Shown one piece after another: positions 21,336 through 31,716 of a stretch of 64,000 nucleotides of DNA (positions within the stretch are counted from its first letter, which is position 1; each line of letters opens with the position of its first letter). Source of the DNA: Rhizodiscina lignyota (lineage: Eukaryota; Ascomycota; Dothideomycetes; Aulographales; Rhizodiscinaceae). The stretch is from assembly GCA_010015805.1 (NCBI GenBank), contig ML978125.1, forward strand, positions 1,116,001-1,180,000. Direction: 5' to 3'. The position numbers and the translations under genes were made by a program. The notes below the pieces were generated by a model, which had not been told where the DNA came from, ran no database searches, and worked only from the letters and a program-made list of their open reading frames with translations.

Positions 21336-23460
21336 ATGGATATCGACAAGTGGCTTGAAAATACCGCTGCTCGAGATCCTTCACCTCCGATCCCTCTGCA
21401 ACCCCATAAGCGCCCACGCAAGACGATAGACAACCAGAGAAAACAAAGTCGCAGACGAAAGGCCTCCCCGGCAAGTTCCTTGTTGGAACCTGCTTTGTTA
21501 CACAAATCTGTGGACGGAGATTCCCCTGTGCCTGCCAAACGCAAGAAAATCGCTGCACGCTCGTCATCTGGTGCTGCGAAACCGGCTTCAGACACAGACC
21601 AAGAATTGCTGCCACCGGCGCAGAGCTATGAGCGGCGACCACGTCGCAAGACTAGACCAGACTTGTACGAGCCCAAGGCAGACAAGCCTGTGCAGGAGAA
21701 GCGACGCAAGAGGGAGCATCGAGATGATTCTCCTGAGAGACAGCATCGCAGGAAGAAGAAGGGAAGGCATGAGAGGGTAAAGCCAAATCTGGCCGAGAAC
21801 TTTCAAGCGCAGAACGTTCCAGCGGAAAGACTCACAGTCAGTCACGTCATTGAGACTGCTGTGTAGTGGAGGTGATCATATTACTGACTCTGATATAGCT
21901 GAAGCCCAAATCGAACATTGGGCTATTCCAAAAAGGCAGAGCTTCCAACCCGGTCAGGGGTAGAGGATGTATGTCTCCTTCGCCATATCAATGACGTTTG
22001 CATTATGCACCGTGCTGACGAGAACAGTGCCAGATCTGACATTTTCGGAGATGAAGTTTTTGCACAAGCGAAACTTGTCCGAGAATGAGCAGGCAGCAAA
22101 CGACAATCTGAAGACATCGCGCGCAAAGGACAGGAATGAGATCAGCAACGAAGAATTTTCAGCCTACTTTGCATCAGAAAGACCCCCACTCGCCGAAAAG
22201 AGCACCAACATCCCTTCAAAGCCGGCCAAGACCAATCGTGATAAGATTCCTTTCTCAAATGCCGGGCGTCGAAGGAAGCCCTCTTCAACTGCAGACTCCA
22301 CTCTCCAAACCATTGAGCTTCCTGAAAAGCCCTTTCTAGGATTCGGCAGTAGGGGTGGACGGCAGTCCAGTGCCAGTTGCTTCACGCGGTCGGAATCAGG
22401 AAAAGCTCCTGGTCAGCTGCGGGACCGTGAGCGAATGAGCTCTGCTGCCAACGCCACAAATCTGCACCAACCTGACCTAGAACCGAAGAGGCCGCGATCC
22501 AGAGGAAAGGCACCGAATGAGCAGGACGATAACATGTTGCCAAGTGATGATACGGCAGAGCTGCAACGTCGACTTCGGCGACAGGCGGCCAAGCACTTGC
22601 CTCTAAGGGATTCGGAGCCGAGACACCCTATTGGTGAAAGGCGGCCGTCGTCTTTTTCATCTATGCCGCCCTCATCAAAGCTTGCTGAGTATGGATTGAG
22701 GCTGAAAAACGCTGTTTCAGGGCAGAGTGGTGCTACCGCAGCGTTCCAGGCCAATGTTGAGCCTGCCAACCATTCATCGCACAGCCACCATAATGCGCCT
22801 GAGCCTTTCCAGATGCATCAAGACCGTCAGCAAGATCTTCGGATGCCAGGAGATCAATTGGGACAATCAGACTTGGACAATGAGCAGCGGCGGAATTCTA
22901 TATTGCATAATGTGAGGCAACGGGGCCATCCAGACCAATTCAACCCTGCTCCTCCCAGTGCAGAGGCCTTCCGATATGCTACCGGAGAAGTTCGGCAAAG
23001 GCGATTTCTCGGAGCAACAGAGCCTGTCCACCCATCAACTAGAGATTTGCCTACTCGTGGAAGGACATCGAATTTCTCAGAGCACTTTGCGTTGCCAACA
23101 AATCTCGTGGGCCAGGAATATATCCCAACCTACATGGGCCAGCCGCTGGAAGGCTTCCAATCTACATACCAGGCTTATGATATCGAAGCGGTCCCAAACC
23201 ATTTAGCGGATGTATACCAGATCGACGAACTTGATGAGGAGGAGGAGGATGCTGAGGATAAGGCTGCCGGCGACTATGACTATGACTATCGGGAGTCAAT
23301 CTACGGCGAGACTGCCATGCTAACGGACGAGGAATCTGATGCTGCGAGTCAGACACGATTGCACTGGCAGAGTGCACGCCCTGAGGCTGCCATGGACAAT
23401 GGCGATGGTGATGATCAAGACATGTTTGAAGGTTTCTGGCAACCGAACGTTTTGTGTTGA
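21336..23460 (+). CDS. Conserved fungal protein of unknown function, nuclear-looking
   Basis: Exons 21336-21836, 21899-21968, 22028-23460; about 667 aa. The first 160 residues are very basic, with several Lys/Arg clusters of nuclear-localisation type (PAKRKKI, QEKRRKREHR, HRRKKKGR). The 70-nt middle exon and start of exon 3 encode the best-conserved block (LKPKSNIGLFQKGRAS, then PDLTFSEMKFL), which I remember from hypothetical proteins of related fungi. The remainder is disordered, rich in Pro, Gln and Arg, and ends in an acidic stretch (E-L-D-E-E-E-E-D) and a short terminal G-F-W motif. Both introns (62 and 59 nt) are canonical with CTGAC branches. No enzymatic domain is seen. A chromatin or transcription-associated scaffold is possible but only a guess. 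Confidence 0.75.
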
Positions 23461-23786
23461 GGGCCGAATTGTCAGTGTATGAAGCACGATGCAGAATCTT
23501 AACGGGGTCCTAGCAACGAGCAAATATACAGCCCTAGTTCACCATTACAGTATCCATTTCTCTTTATTCCAAGAGACAATCCATACCACGTCTTGAATTG
23601 AAGCCACTTTGTCCATCCACCCTCATCTCAGTGCGCAGGGGGTCCATATAATGTTGCGCGCTAGGAAAAAGCACGGCGAAGCGCTTCATCCGCAGTTCAG
23701 CAGGCCCCTTGCAACATGACCCGAGGTAGATTACTACATAGAAGACTCTGCACTTGCACGACATTGATAAAGAGCCGCCCGACTGA
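23461..23786. other. Short intergenic spacer
   Basis: Holds the 3' UTR of the conserved unknown gene and the promoter of pyrophosphatase on the same strand. Nothing else is seen. Confidence 0.4.
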
Positions 23787-25166
23787 ATGTTCGAATCTCT
23801 TAGCCGCAGCTGTGCACGTCTCCCTTCAGCCGATCTCCTCCCCACGATCTCACGGAGCAAGGTTGTCTCATGCAGACAGCCTTCCTCCGCCGCCGTGACG
23901 TTTGCGACGCTGGCTCGTCATAAGGCCATAACTGCGTCCCGCCCGCCCGCGAGCTCCGCCGCCGAATCTCTGCAGAGCTACCCCTCCACCACAAACACCC
24001 GCTCCACCGCCGCAAACAAAAATTTCGTCAACATTCACGCCCGAACCGCTCAGCTTGCTGGACACCTGTTCAGCACCTCTGCATCGTCCGCAATGCCTCC
24101 CCCATCTGCTTATACCGTAAGGAAGATTGCTTCGGCCAACACGCTCGAGCACCGCATCTACATCGAGAAGGATGGCGTCCCGATCAGTCCTTTTCACGAC
24201 ATTCCGCTCTACGCCAATGACCAGCAGACCGTCCTCAACATGATCGTCGAGGTGCCGCGATGGACCAATGCGAAGTTGGAGGTGAGTTTGATCTTTGTTA
24301 CTTGTCCTGCGAAGCTGTTGCAAGTCGTGATTTGTGATCGGGGCTGACGGTGTGCTTGTTTTTGCAGATCTCGAAGGAGGAGACTCTCAACCCCATCAAG
24401 CAGGACATCAAGAAGGGCAAGCTCCGCTACGTGAGGAACTGCTTCCCGCACAAGGGCTACCTCTGGAACTACGGCGCCTTCCCCCAGGCAAGTCCAACCA
24501 CTTTCACACCGCTATTTACCCATACTAAACTCTCACCCACAGACGTGGGAAGACCCCAACGTCGTGCACCCCGAGACCAAGGCCAAGGGCGACAACGACC
24601 CGCTCGACGTGTGCGAGATCGGCGAGCTGGTCGGCAAGCCGGGCGAGGTGAAGCAGGTCAAGGTGCTGGGCGTGATGGCGCTGCTGGACGAGGAGGAGAC
24701 GGACTGGAAGATCATCGTCATCGACGTCAACGACCCGCTCGCGCCCAAGCTCAATGACATCGAGGACGTGGAGCGCCACCTGCCCGGCCTGCTGCGCGCC
24801 ACCAACGAGTGGTTCCGCATCTACAAGATCCCCGACGGCAAGCCCGAGAACCAGTTCGCGTTCAGCGGCGAGTGCAAGAACAAGAAGTACGCCACCGACA
24901 TTGTGCGGGAGTGCGCCGAGGCGTGGGAGAAGCTGATCACCGGCAAGACGCAGAGGGGCGGCATCAGCCTGTGAGTTGCAACCTTTGCTACACTTTTACC
25001 TAAGTGCATATTAACTGGGTGCAGCACGAACATCACCGTCCCCCAGTCCCCGGATCGCGTTGACCCAAGCTCCGTCAACGTCCCCAGGGGCGAGGACAAG
25101 GCGCCGGGCCCGATCGATCCCAGCATCGACAAGTGGTTCTTCATCTCCGGCGCTCCTTCCGCATAA
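23787..25166 (+). CDS. IPP1: Inorganic pyrophosphatase with N-terminal targeting extension
   Basis: Exons 23787-24281, 24368-24487, 24543-24970, 25025-25166; about 394 aa. Hydrolyses PPi to phosphate. From residue 103 the protein has the family start (MPP..YTVRKI) and normal length (292 aa), with the metal-binding signature DNDPLDV and the fungal C-terminal region. Residues 1-102 form an extra Ser/Ala/Arg-rich, acid-poor stretch typical of a mitochondrial presequence. The first ATG has T at -3 and a second, in-frame ATG at 24093 has G at -3, so leaky scanning could give mitochondrial and cytosolic forms. The intron 24488-24542 uses a GC donor (GCAAGT...CACAG); nearby GT choices break the frame. 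Exon 3 is strikingly GC-rich, as expected for a highly expressed gene. Confidence 0.93.
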
Positions 25167-25446
25167 GCGCGCAAAATCGCGTTCGCAAGATTCCAATTAC
25201 GCAAAGTGTTGGAACGATGTTTCGGGCGGGGGCAGCATTCACATAACATGGTGGAAGAGGTCACATGGGCATCAGCGCTGTGGTCAGGCTCTCTCTCATT
25301 CTCCGTGTTCCATCACTCAGGATAGATAAAAGTACATACCATACCACCACACGAGAAATGCAAAATTGGATTGCACATCCTATACATTGAACTTGTATCC
25401 GAGAAACTCCACGCCATGCGTTGAATAATGAATTGAGAGAGGCAGA

Positions 25447-25797
25447 TTACCCATTCGTCAACTCCTCCTGCCGCCCCAGTATCCTCGAGTGCCTGTTCAC
25501 CTCCTCTGTGACCTCCTTGATCTTCAACTTCTCCATGTCCAGATCCATCTGCTTGCCGTCTTCTACAAACGCTCCTGTCAGTATGTGGTTCCACAAGTTT
25601 GCCCAGAGATATCACGCACTGAACTTCAGAGCCAGCTTCGTCTTCTCCGGGCTTGCGCGCGGGAGTATATGTATGTTTATCTTCATGTTCTGCCGCGCAT
25701 TCGGAGGAAGGAGGGCGAGAAAGCTGCGTGCCGTCTTTGCGGTCGGGGAGAAGGGGTTGAAGCGCGTGGAGACTTCGGTGAGGAATTTTGTCATCAT
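25447..25797 (-). CDS. MRPL44: Mitochondrial large-subunit ribosomal protein mL53
   Basis: Two exons (minus): 25797-25620 and 25574-25447, with a 45-nt intron (GTGCGT...TGACAG); about 101 aa. The N-terminus (MTKFLTEV, then FNPFSPTAKTARSFLALLPPN) and the region M-K-I-N-x-x-x-L-P-R are characteristic of the mL53/Mrpl44 family of the mitochondrial 54S subunit. The C-terminus is a charged helix ending R-H-S-R-I-L-G-R-Q-E-E-L, also typical. A second ATG follows immediately (MM start). The gene is tail-to-tail with pyrophosphatase, with 280 bp between stops. Confidence 0.88.
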
Positions 25798-25902
25798 TTT
25801 GGCGGTAGTCCGGAGGTGTGGTTATGGTTCGGTCAAGGTCTGGATCGTCTGTCCATTAGCGCGAGGTTGAAACTAAGTTGGAGCTGGCGTAACTGACAAT
25901 GG

Positions 25903-26222
25903 CTACCAGAGCATTTTGAGAAAGTCCTGGGAGCGATCTGATATCTTGAACTGAGCCTGGAGCTCGGCTATTCTGTAATCGCTGCTCCCTTTGGAGCAAT
26001 TTACCGGCAGGCGGTTAATCAGCGGACGCAAGTTGAGAACCAACTCGTCAAAATCAATGCGCTTGCGTAGGCCGGTGTCGAAATTTGGTGTCTGCAACTT
26101 TGGTACTTTCTATGAGAAGACGATTTCTCGGCGGGAGCAAGACACGTGATTTGTCCGGGTTCTGAGGCCAACGTCCAATCTGCACTCACCACGGCTCTCC
26201 CCCAAGCTCGCAACCTCCACAT
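25903..26222 (-). CDS. Possible small two-exon gene, unknown product (79 aa)
   Basis: A reading frame of 69 codons (26109-25903) opens immediately after an AG acceptor (TCATAG) and is preceded by an 11-codon ATG exon (26222-26190) ending in a strong GTGAGT donor; the intron is 80 nt. The product starts MWRLRAWGRAV, an amphipathic basic start compatible with mitochondrial import, and continues as a charged, probably helical protein (RKRIDFDELV, RIAELQAQFK, SQDFLKML). I do not recognise the family. It lies just upstream of mL53 on the same strand. It could be an unusual leader of that transcript rather than a gene. The evidence is splice logic and amino-acid composition only. Confidence 0.4.
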
Positions 26223-26561
26223 GCTGGAATCTGTATGCGTCGACTCACAGGCGAGTGGCTCTCCACTCACAAGGCTGGGGCACACTCGAAGCCTCAGGAT
26301 TACAAATGCTGTCGTGCGAGAGGCAGTGATTACAGATTGCAGGTGTTGTCAATACATTTCTTTGCAACGTTCTTCTGTTTCATCTCTACATGTTTCTTGA
26401 TGCTTTATTTCCTGTCCGATACTTTCCACTGAAGAACTTTCAGCAAGTGCTTCCTTCTCCTTGAAAGCATTTACCTCTTGCAAGGTTGAATACTAATCTC
26501 GGTCTTTCGCCCGCTTTCTCTACAAGTTCTGTTACCGGTTACCAATCCTCAATTTGAAGTT
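26223..26561. other. Short divergent promoter region
   Basis: AT-rich interval upstream of the HET gene (plus) and the small hypothetical gene (minus). Nothing else is recognised. Confidence 0.4.
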
Positions 26562-28697
26562 ATGGATCTACCATCGACAACCGGCGCTGAAGAAACCGAA
26601 CTTCAGGACTCCACAGATGATCTCTGTGCAGTTTGCGCTTCTTTAGATTTCGAGTCCTTGTATGACATGGAAATTGATCCGGACAGCTTCTATCATGTCC
26701 AGGACCTAGGCTTTTGGGATGAAAGTTGGAGGGAGCGAACATGTCCTTTGTGCCAATTTTTCCGTGCAGTTTTGGGGAAATCCTCAGCCTCATCATGTTA
26801 CCTATATGGTCCCTCTATCGGGTTGATGTCGACTTGCCAGCTGCGCCGATATTCTCACACAAAAGATGTTATTGTGTTGCCAGTTGAAACAGACGATGTG
26901 GCCGATAGATCGAACGATTGGCGAAAACGGTGCAGTCTGGAGCTTAACCGCACCCACCGCTCTGTTTTATTCTTGTACCCTTCCGGCGCCAAACCACATA
27001 AGGATACCGAGTGGTCCTCTGCATTTGGAGCCATTTTTCCTTGAGCGCCTGGACAATATTCGAGAAGAGGTCGTGAAGGGCGCAAAAGTTCGAGCGGAGT
27101 GGGACTTCTCACGCATTAAGGGGTGGCTAGATCACTGTGATCTACATCACGGCACGGCTTGTAAAGAAACTGAAAATGGGAACATCCCTAAGTTTCAATT
27201 GTTGAATTGCGCGACCGGAAAACCGGTCCTCGGCCAGCTCGACCAACCGTATGCCGCACTGAGCTATGTTTGGGGTCCCAGTCATGGGATACCTTCTGAA
27301 GAAAGCGGGCCAGAAATAACACAAACAATCAAGGACGCTATGCTTGTAACAAGCCAACTTGGTCTACAATATCTCTGGGTTGATCGTTGTTGCATTCCTC
27401 GAAACGACAAACGGGCAGAGCAGATACAATTGGGCAAAATGGATCTAATCTATATGCGCGCTGCTGTCACTATTGTTGATGCATATGGCGAAAATGCCTC
27501 ATCTGGCCTCTGCGGGGTCAGCGTACCTCGATCTCCCCAACCAAGGATGCGAATAGGAAACTTTACGCTGACTTCGTCATTCGGAATGCCACCTATAACC
27601 ATAAAGGGCTCGCCATGGAATTATCGGGGATGGACATATCAAGAAGGGATACTATCTCCACGATGTCTCTACTTCACTAAACATGAGGTCTATTTGGAGT
27701 GTCGGAGAAATACATTTCAAGAAAGCATCGATGATCCGGAAACTTTGATGCTTGCCCGGGCTTTATATGACATGAAAGATGATTTTGCCACCCTCGAAGC
27801 CTCAGTGGGGCATACAACCCGTGTATTTCCTTCCGACTGTTTAAACGAGCTTAAGCATAATCCCGATCGGATTTCAATAAGGATGCATGAGTATGGACGA
27901 AGAGATCTGTCATATCCGGCAGACGCGCTCAATGCATTTTCCGGCATTCTGTCCAGGTTCAATCATCCTCGTTTCGAGATCTCCTCGATATTCGGCGTAC
28001 CCATTCTTTGGACCTCCAGAGATTGGACATTTGAAGAAGGCTTTGCTGCGGGTCTCTCCTGGCGAACCATGACGCTACATCCAATAACAGGATCGTCATT
28101 CCCAACATGGTCGTGGTGCGCGTCGGGTGGGTGTTTACGCCAAGTTCAACATTACTACTTTACTGGTATCAAATGTCCTCCAGGACTGAGTTTCAGATTC
28201 GAAACAACGGCTGGGAATCTCGTATCATGGAGCGACATGAGAGAAAACTTTGACCGAAGCGATTTACCTTTTTCATGCGAGTTGAATCATATGTCATTTC
28301 TTGTACTCTCATGTATGAGGAGAATCCCGATGACAACTGGTGGGCAAAGTTAGGGACTCGGAGTGATCGTAGCTCCATTCTTGCTGTAGCTTTTCTCCGT
28401 TCTCCTGATGTTGCAGATGAGGCCTTTGATAAAGGCACTAACGAGATGCGCTGTGAAGTCTTGATACTTGGCGATCTAAGTCCTACGCGGTGTAAAGACC
28501 GTGAAGCTCTTAGTAGAGCTGTTGCCACGCGGCCTTTTCTGATGGTTATCGAAAATAAAGGTGACCATTACGAACGCATTGGAAATATAGAGCTCGGTTG
28601 GGCTGTGAAAAATTCGGACGGCGAACGACTCCCAAGTGGTACGGACATTTCCTGGGTCCTTGAGGACGCGCAGTGGCGAAGCATTAGGCTGGGTTAA
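26562..28697 (+). pseudogene. HET-domain gene with two apparent frameshifts
   Basis: From an ATG at 26562 a typical HET-type N-terminus with a C-x-x-C-x(n)-C-P-L-C-Q-F pattern runs until a TGA at 27042. The HET domain itself (YAALSYVWG, then QLGLQYLWVDRCCIPR, W-N-Y-R-G-W-T-Y-Q-E and a closing F-P-T-W-S-W motif) is in the +1 frame, and the C-terminal region after about 28275 is in a third frame up to TAA at 28697. Each switch coincides with a T5 run (27034-27038 and 28269-28273), where a one-base change would fuse the frames. No canonical intron explains the first; a 41-nt GT-AG segment near 28312 could explain the second, less naturally. It is either a decaying incompatibility gene or an intact one with two homopolymer sequencing errors. 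Confidence 0.7.
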
Positions 28698-29197
28698 TAT
28701 GCTCCCGATTTCCTTTTTCTCTCTTACTGTTCTGCAATCCTAAAGAGGGTTCAAGTGTGTCTTTATATCTGCAGGTCTTGCCGTAGAATAGGAATCTGTC
28801 AGAGATAAGCACTAGATAAGCTCACTCCTGTGTATAAGCACTACCAACCAACCTCTTCTCCTTCGACAGAAGGATATACACACTCTCACAGAATCTGATT
28901 GATGGCCAAGGTCTACCGGGTAAAGTTCCGCAAATGAGCCATTCCATGCACGTTGATTGTGTGAATAGATATGGTGAATTGTATCCGCCAATTGAACCGT
29001 TACTGGACACATATCTTCTTCTGAATTAAGCTCTAGGACCATAGAACATGTAAAGGTAGAATCCCGGGCCGTACAGTCTTGGGGTTGTCGAAAATTCAAT
29101 ATCACGTGAATATATAGAGGGCCCGTGCGCATCTCATTATGACATCTTTCTTTGTCAGAGCGTTGCTTGTCTGTCCTCCACCTCGCAACTTCTACCG
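28698..29197. other. Spacer between HET gene and SEC20
   Basis: AT-richer than its surroundings. Frames on the minus strand reach 140 codons but use non-ATG starts and show no motif. Nothing else is seen. Confidence 0.4.
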
Positions 29198-30512
29198 ATG
29201 GCAATGGGCGCGCAAGCGCAGTCAATCTTCGCACGTCTGACCACGGTATCAGAGAACAACAAATCTACGATACAACTCATTCATAAGCTTGGGAAGACAG
29301 ACGAAGGCGACCTCCGCGAGGAGCTTAGTTCCGAAATTCACGACAGCTTGAACCAACAGGAAGACGAGCTTGAGTTGTTGAGGCAGGACGCTGAGGACGC
29401 GACTGCCGGTGCTACTCCGACGTCTGCTAGGCACAGGAATAGTGAAAGAGACCGGGAAAAGACACGGCTTAACATTCAGGTCGCGAGATTGGGAGAGGAC
29501 TTGAGGCAGTACGACCCCCGCAATCTATGTTCGTTTGGCTCTTATGATTCTTACGTTGCGAAATCACAGGTCTCGAATCCAATTCCGAAAAGCACAGATT
29601 CAAGCAAAACGCAACGCCCAGCTCGCGAAGCAGCAAGAACGCCACCTTCGTCTTGTCAGTATTCAAGAGGGCAGCAAGAGCGGAAACACCACACCAGTAC
29701 CGGGACGCAAACGTGGGCAAGAGAAGCTTACACAGGACGAACTAGTCGCCAGCGCGTCGACCGACGTCACAGCCGCCCTTAGACGGACCCAGCAGTTGAT
29801 GCAAACGGAGCTTTCGAGGTCTCAATTTGCTCAGGAAACATTAGATCAGAGTACTCAGGCTTTGGGGGACCTGTCAGAGCGTTACACCGACCTCGATACA
29901 TTGCTCTCCAGCTCGAAGACTCTTCTGTCGACGCTTGTGAGGAGTCAGAAGAGCGATACTTGGTATCTCGAAACCACATTCTACATCCTACTTGCTACGA
30001 TCAGTTGGCTTGTATTCAGGCGCTTCCTTTACGGCCCTCTCTGGTGGCTGCTGTGGTTGCCATTGAAGCTCGTCTATAAATCTCTGGTACTTATCTTTGT
30101 TGGTGCAGGCGCAGGCGTCGCCGGAAGCTCTGCCTCTGTCTCACCATCTACGAGCTTGATCGTGAAGCCCAGCGCGAAAGGGAGATCGCCGGAGAGGCCA
30201 GTAGGTGCTCAGTTCCAGCAGCCATATATACCAGTTGGACGAGGAGGTTACGGAGCCGGACAGGTACCAGATCCGAGTGTGCTGGGAAGCATTTCGCAGC
30301 AAGTTGGACAGATGGCTGAAGAAACTCGCAAGTCAGAGCAGCCGAAGCCGGATAAGAAGGACGAGGAGAAGAAGGACGAGCCGGTGCGTCGAGGTGATGG
30401 CACAATCTTAGAAGAGTCGGACGCTCCTAGAAACCCAAAGAAGAGGATGTTCGATGCGAAGGTCGAGCAAGAAAAGTACGAGGCGGAACAACGAAAGAAG
30501 GACGAGTTATGA
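29198..30512 (+). CDS. SEC20: SNARE protein Sec20 (Golgi-to-ER retrograde transport)
   Basis: Exons 29198-29508 and 29570-30512, with a 61-nt intron whose removal gives L-R-Q-S-R-I-Q-F-R-K-A-Q; about 417 aa. The N-terminal 100 residues are helical and charged. The Sec20 domain lies near residues 150-240: it starts TQDELVASASTDVTAALRR and continues as a SNARE-like coiled coil with L-x-x-S-x-x-x-L-x-x-L. The membrane segment that follows (F-Y-I-L-L-A-T-I-S-W-L-V-F-R-R-F) is in the ER. Sec20 pairs with Tip20, Ufe1 and Use1 to receive COPI vesicles. Unlike the usual short luminal end, about 150 Lys/Glu/Pro-rich residues follow the membrane region and there is no terminal HDEL. Confidence 0.88.
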
Positions 30513-30823
30513 TTCCTCTGGCTCTTCTTCATAGTGTGTACATGATTGCTACGACCTACGAACCTCATTGATATTCGATCCAATTGGGATATTAAGAGAG
30601 CAAATGAGAACATGCGTTGAACCGACCAAAATAAAGCTCTATATTGTACAATACGTACAGGTAATGCGACACATGTGCTTTGTGAGCAGTCGTCTCTTGT
30701 GACTGCTTCTTGAATACCGTGAGTCCATCCCTAGGAAACCAGAGTGGCTCTTCGCGAAATTCAGTCGTCCAGCCCGTGCCTTCAACGTTCCACTCTCTTC
30801 CATCCCATAGCCATTGATGTCGA
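30513..30823. other. Convergent 3' spacer
   Basis: Separates the 3' ends of SEC20 (plus) and ATP synthase subunit e (minus). Only UTR-like AT-rich sequence is seen. Confidence 0.4.
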
Positions 30824-31271
30824 TCATTTCGTCGCTGTCTCTTGCTGCTTCACGAGCGCTTCCAAGTCGAATTTGGGATCTGACGGATCTGTTATGATAC
30901 CTGCAATGACCAGATCAGCAATGCGAACAAAAGCATTGGGAGGCGACACTACTCACCAGAGGTAGATGCTGCTGCTGGTGGCGCATTCTTCTTCGCAAAC
31001 TCAGCCTTCGCTTGCGATATTAACTCCTCCTTGTGCTTGTACTCCTTGTTGATCGCGGCAAGCTTGTCCTTTGCCGTTATTGAGGCTTGGTGTGAGATGC
31101 CGTAGAAGATACCGAAGCCCAGAGCTGACCAGCGGAGTACCTGTATAGCTCAATGTTAGCCATATCTGCTCATGCGGATGTGAAATAGGCCTCAATGTAG
31201 CCAATTGAGCTGGAAAGAGAGCAGGTTGGGAGAATTCGGAGACGCACGTTGACACCCGCTGAGACGGACAT
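30824..31271 (-). CDS. ATP21: Mitochondrial ATP synthase subunit e
   Basis: Three exons (minus): 31271-31248 (24 nt), 31140-30957, 30900-30824; about 94 aa. The start MSVSAGVNVLRWSALGFGIF followed by Y-G contains the single membrane helix with the GxxxG motif (G18-G22) by which subunits e and g dimerise the F1Fo complex and shape cristae. The rest is a charged coiled coil, ending in a short acidic-basic tail. Length agrees with fungal subunit e (about 90 residues). Introns are 107 and 56 nt, canonical. Its start codon faces that of the dynein intermediate chain gene 445 bp away. Confidence 0.88.
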
Positions 31272-31716
31272 TGTGCGCGCGACGCGGAGGCGCGAGCTGA
31301 TCCTCCTGTACCGTTTGAAGCGGGTCAATCGACCGGAGCAGGAGCGATCGTATGCGGTCGGCACGGAGGGGGGTTGGGCGGGTGGAGGAGGAATTGGTGG
31401 TGGTGATATGCTTCGGGGGTCGTTGCGGCTCGAAGTTTGCTGGAGCTCCAACTTTTCCCGCCGCTTCGCCGAGCCAGGGTTTGGACGCCAAGCCTGCTTT
31501 AGTCGCGTCCTCAAAGCTCTGGAGAGGCATCAAGGGCATCGGTTTATATTCAGCTTCAAAGTTATATCTGCGCGTCGACAAATGTGAACTGGTGCAGAGA
31601 GCCTTGCGCATACATGTACAACTATCCCGTATCCTAAGAGTGCGCGTCGACTGGATCATCGCGACCTTGTTAACAGCAATTCACCAAACGCGGATTTATT
31701 CTCCTCTATTCTCACC
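31272..31716. promoter_or_regulatory. Divergent promoter, ATP synthase e / dynein intermediate chain
   Basis: A 445-bp interval between two opposing start codons, with no gene between. No specific binding site is assigned. Confidence 0.5.
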
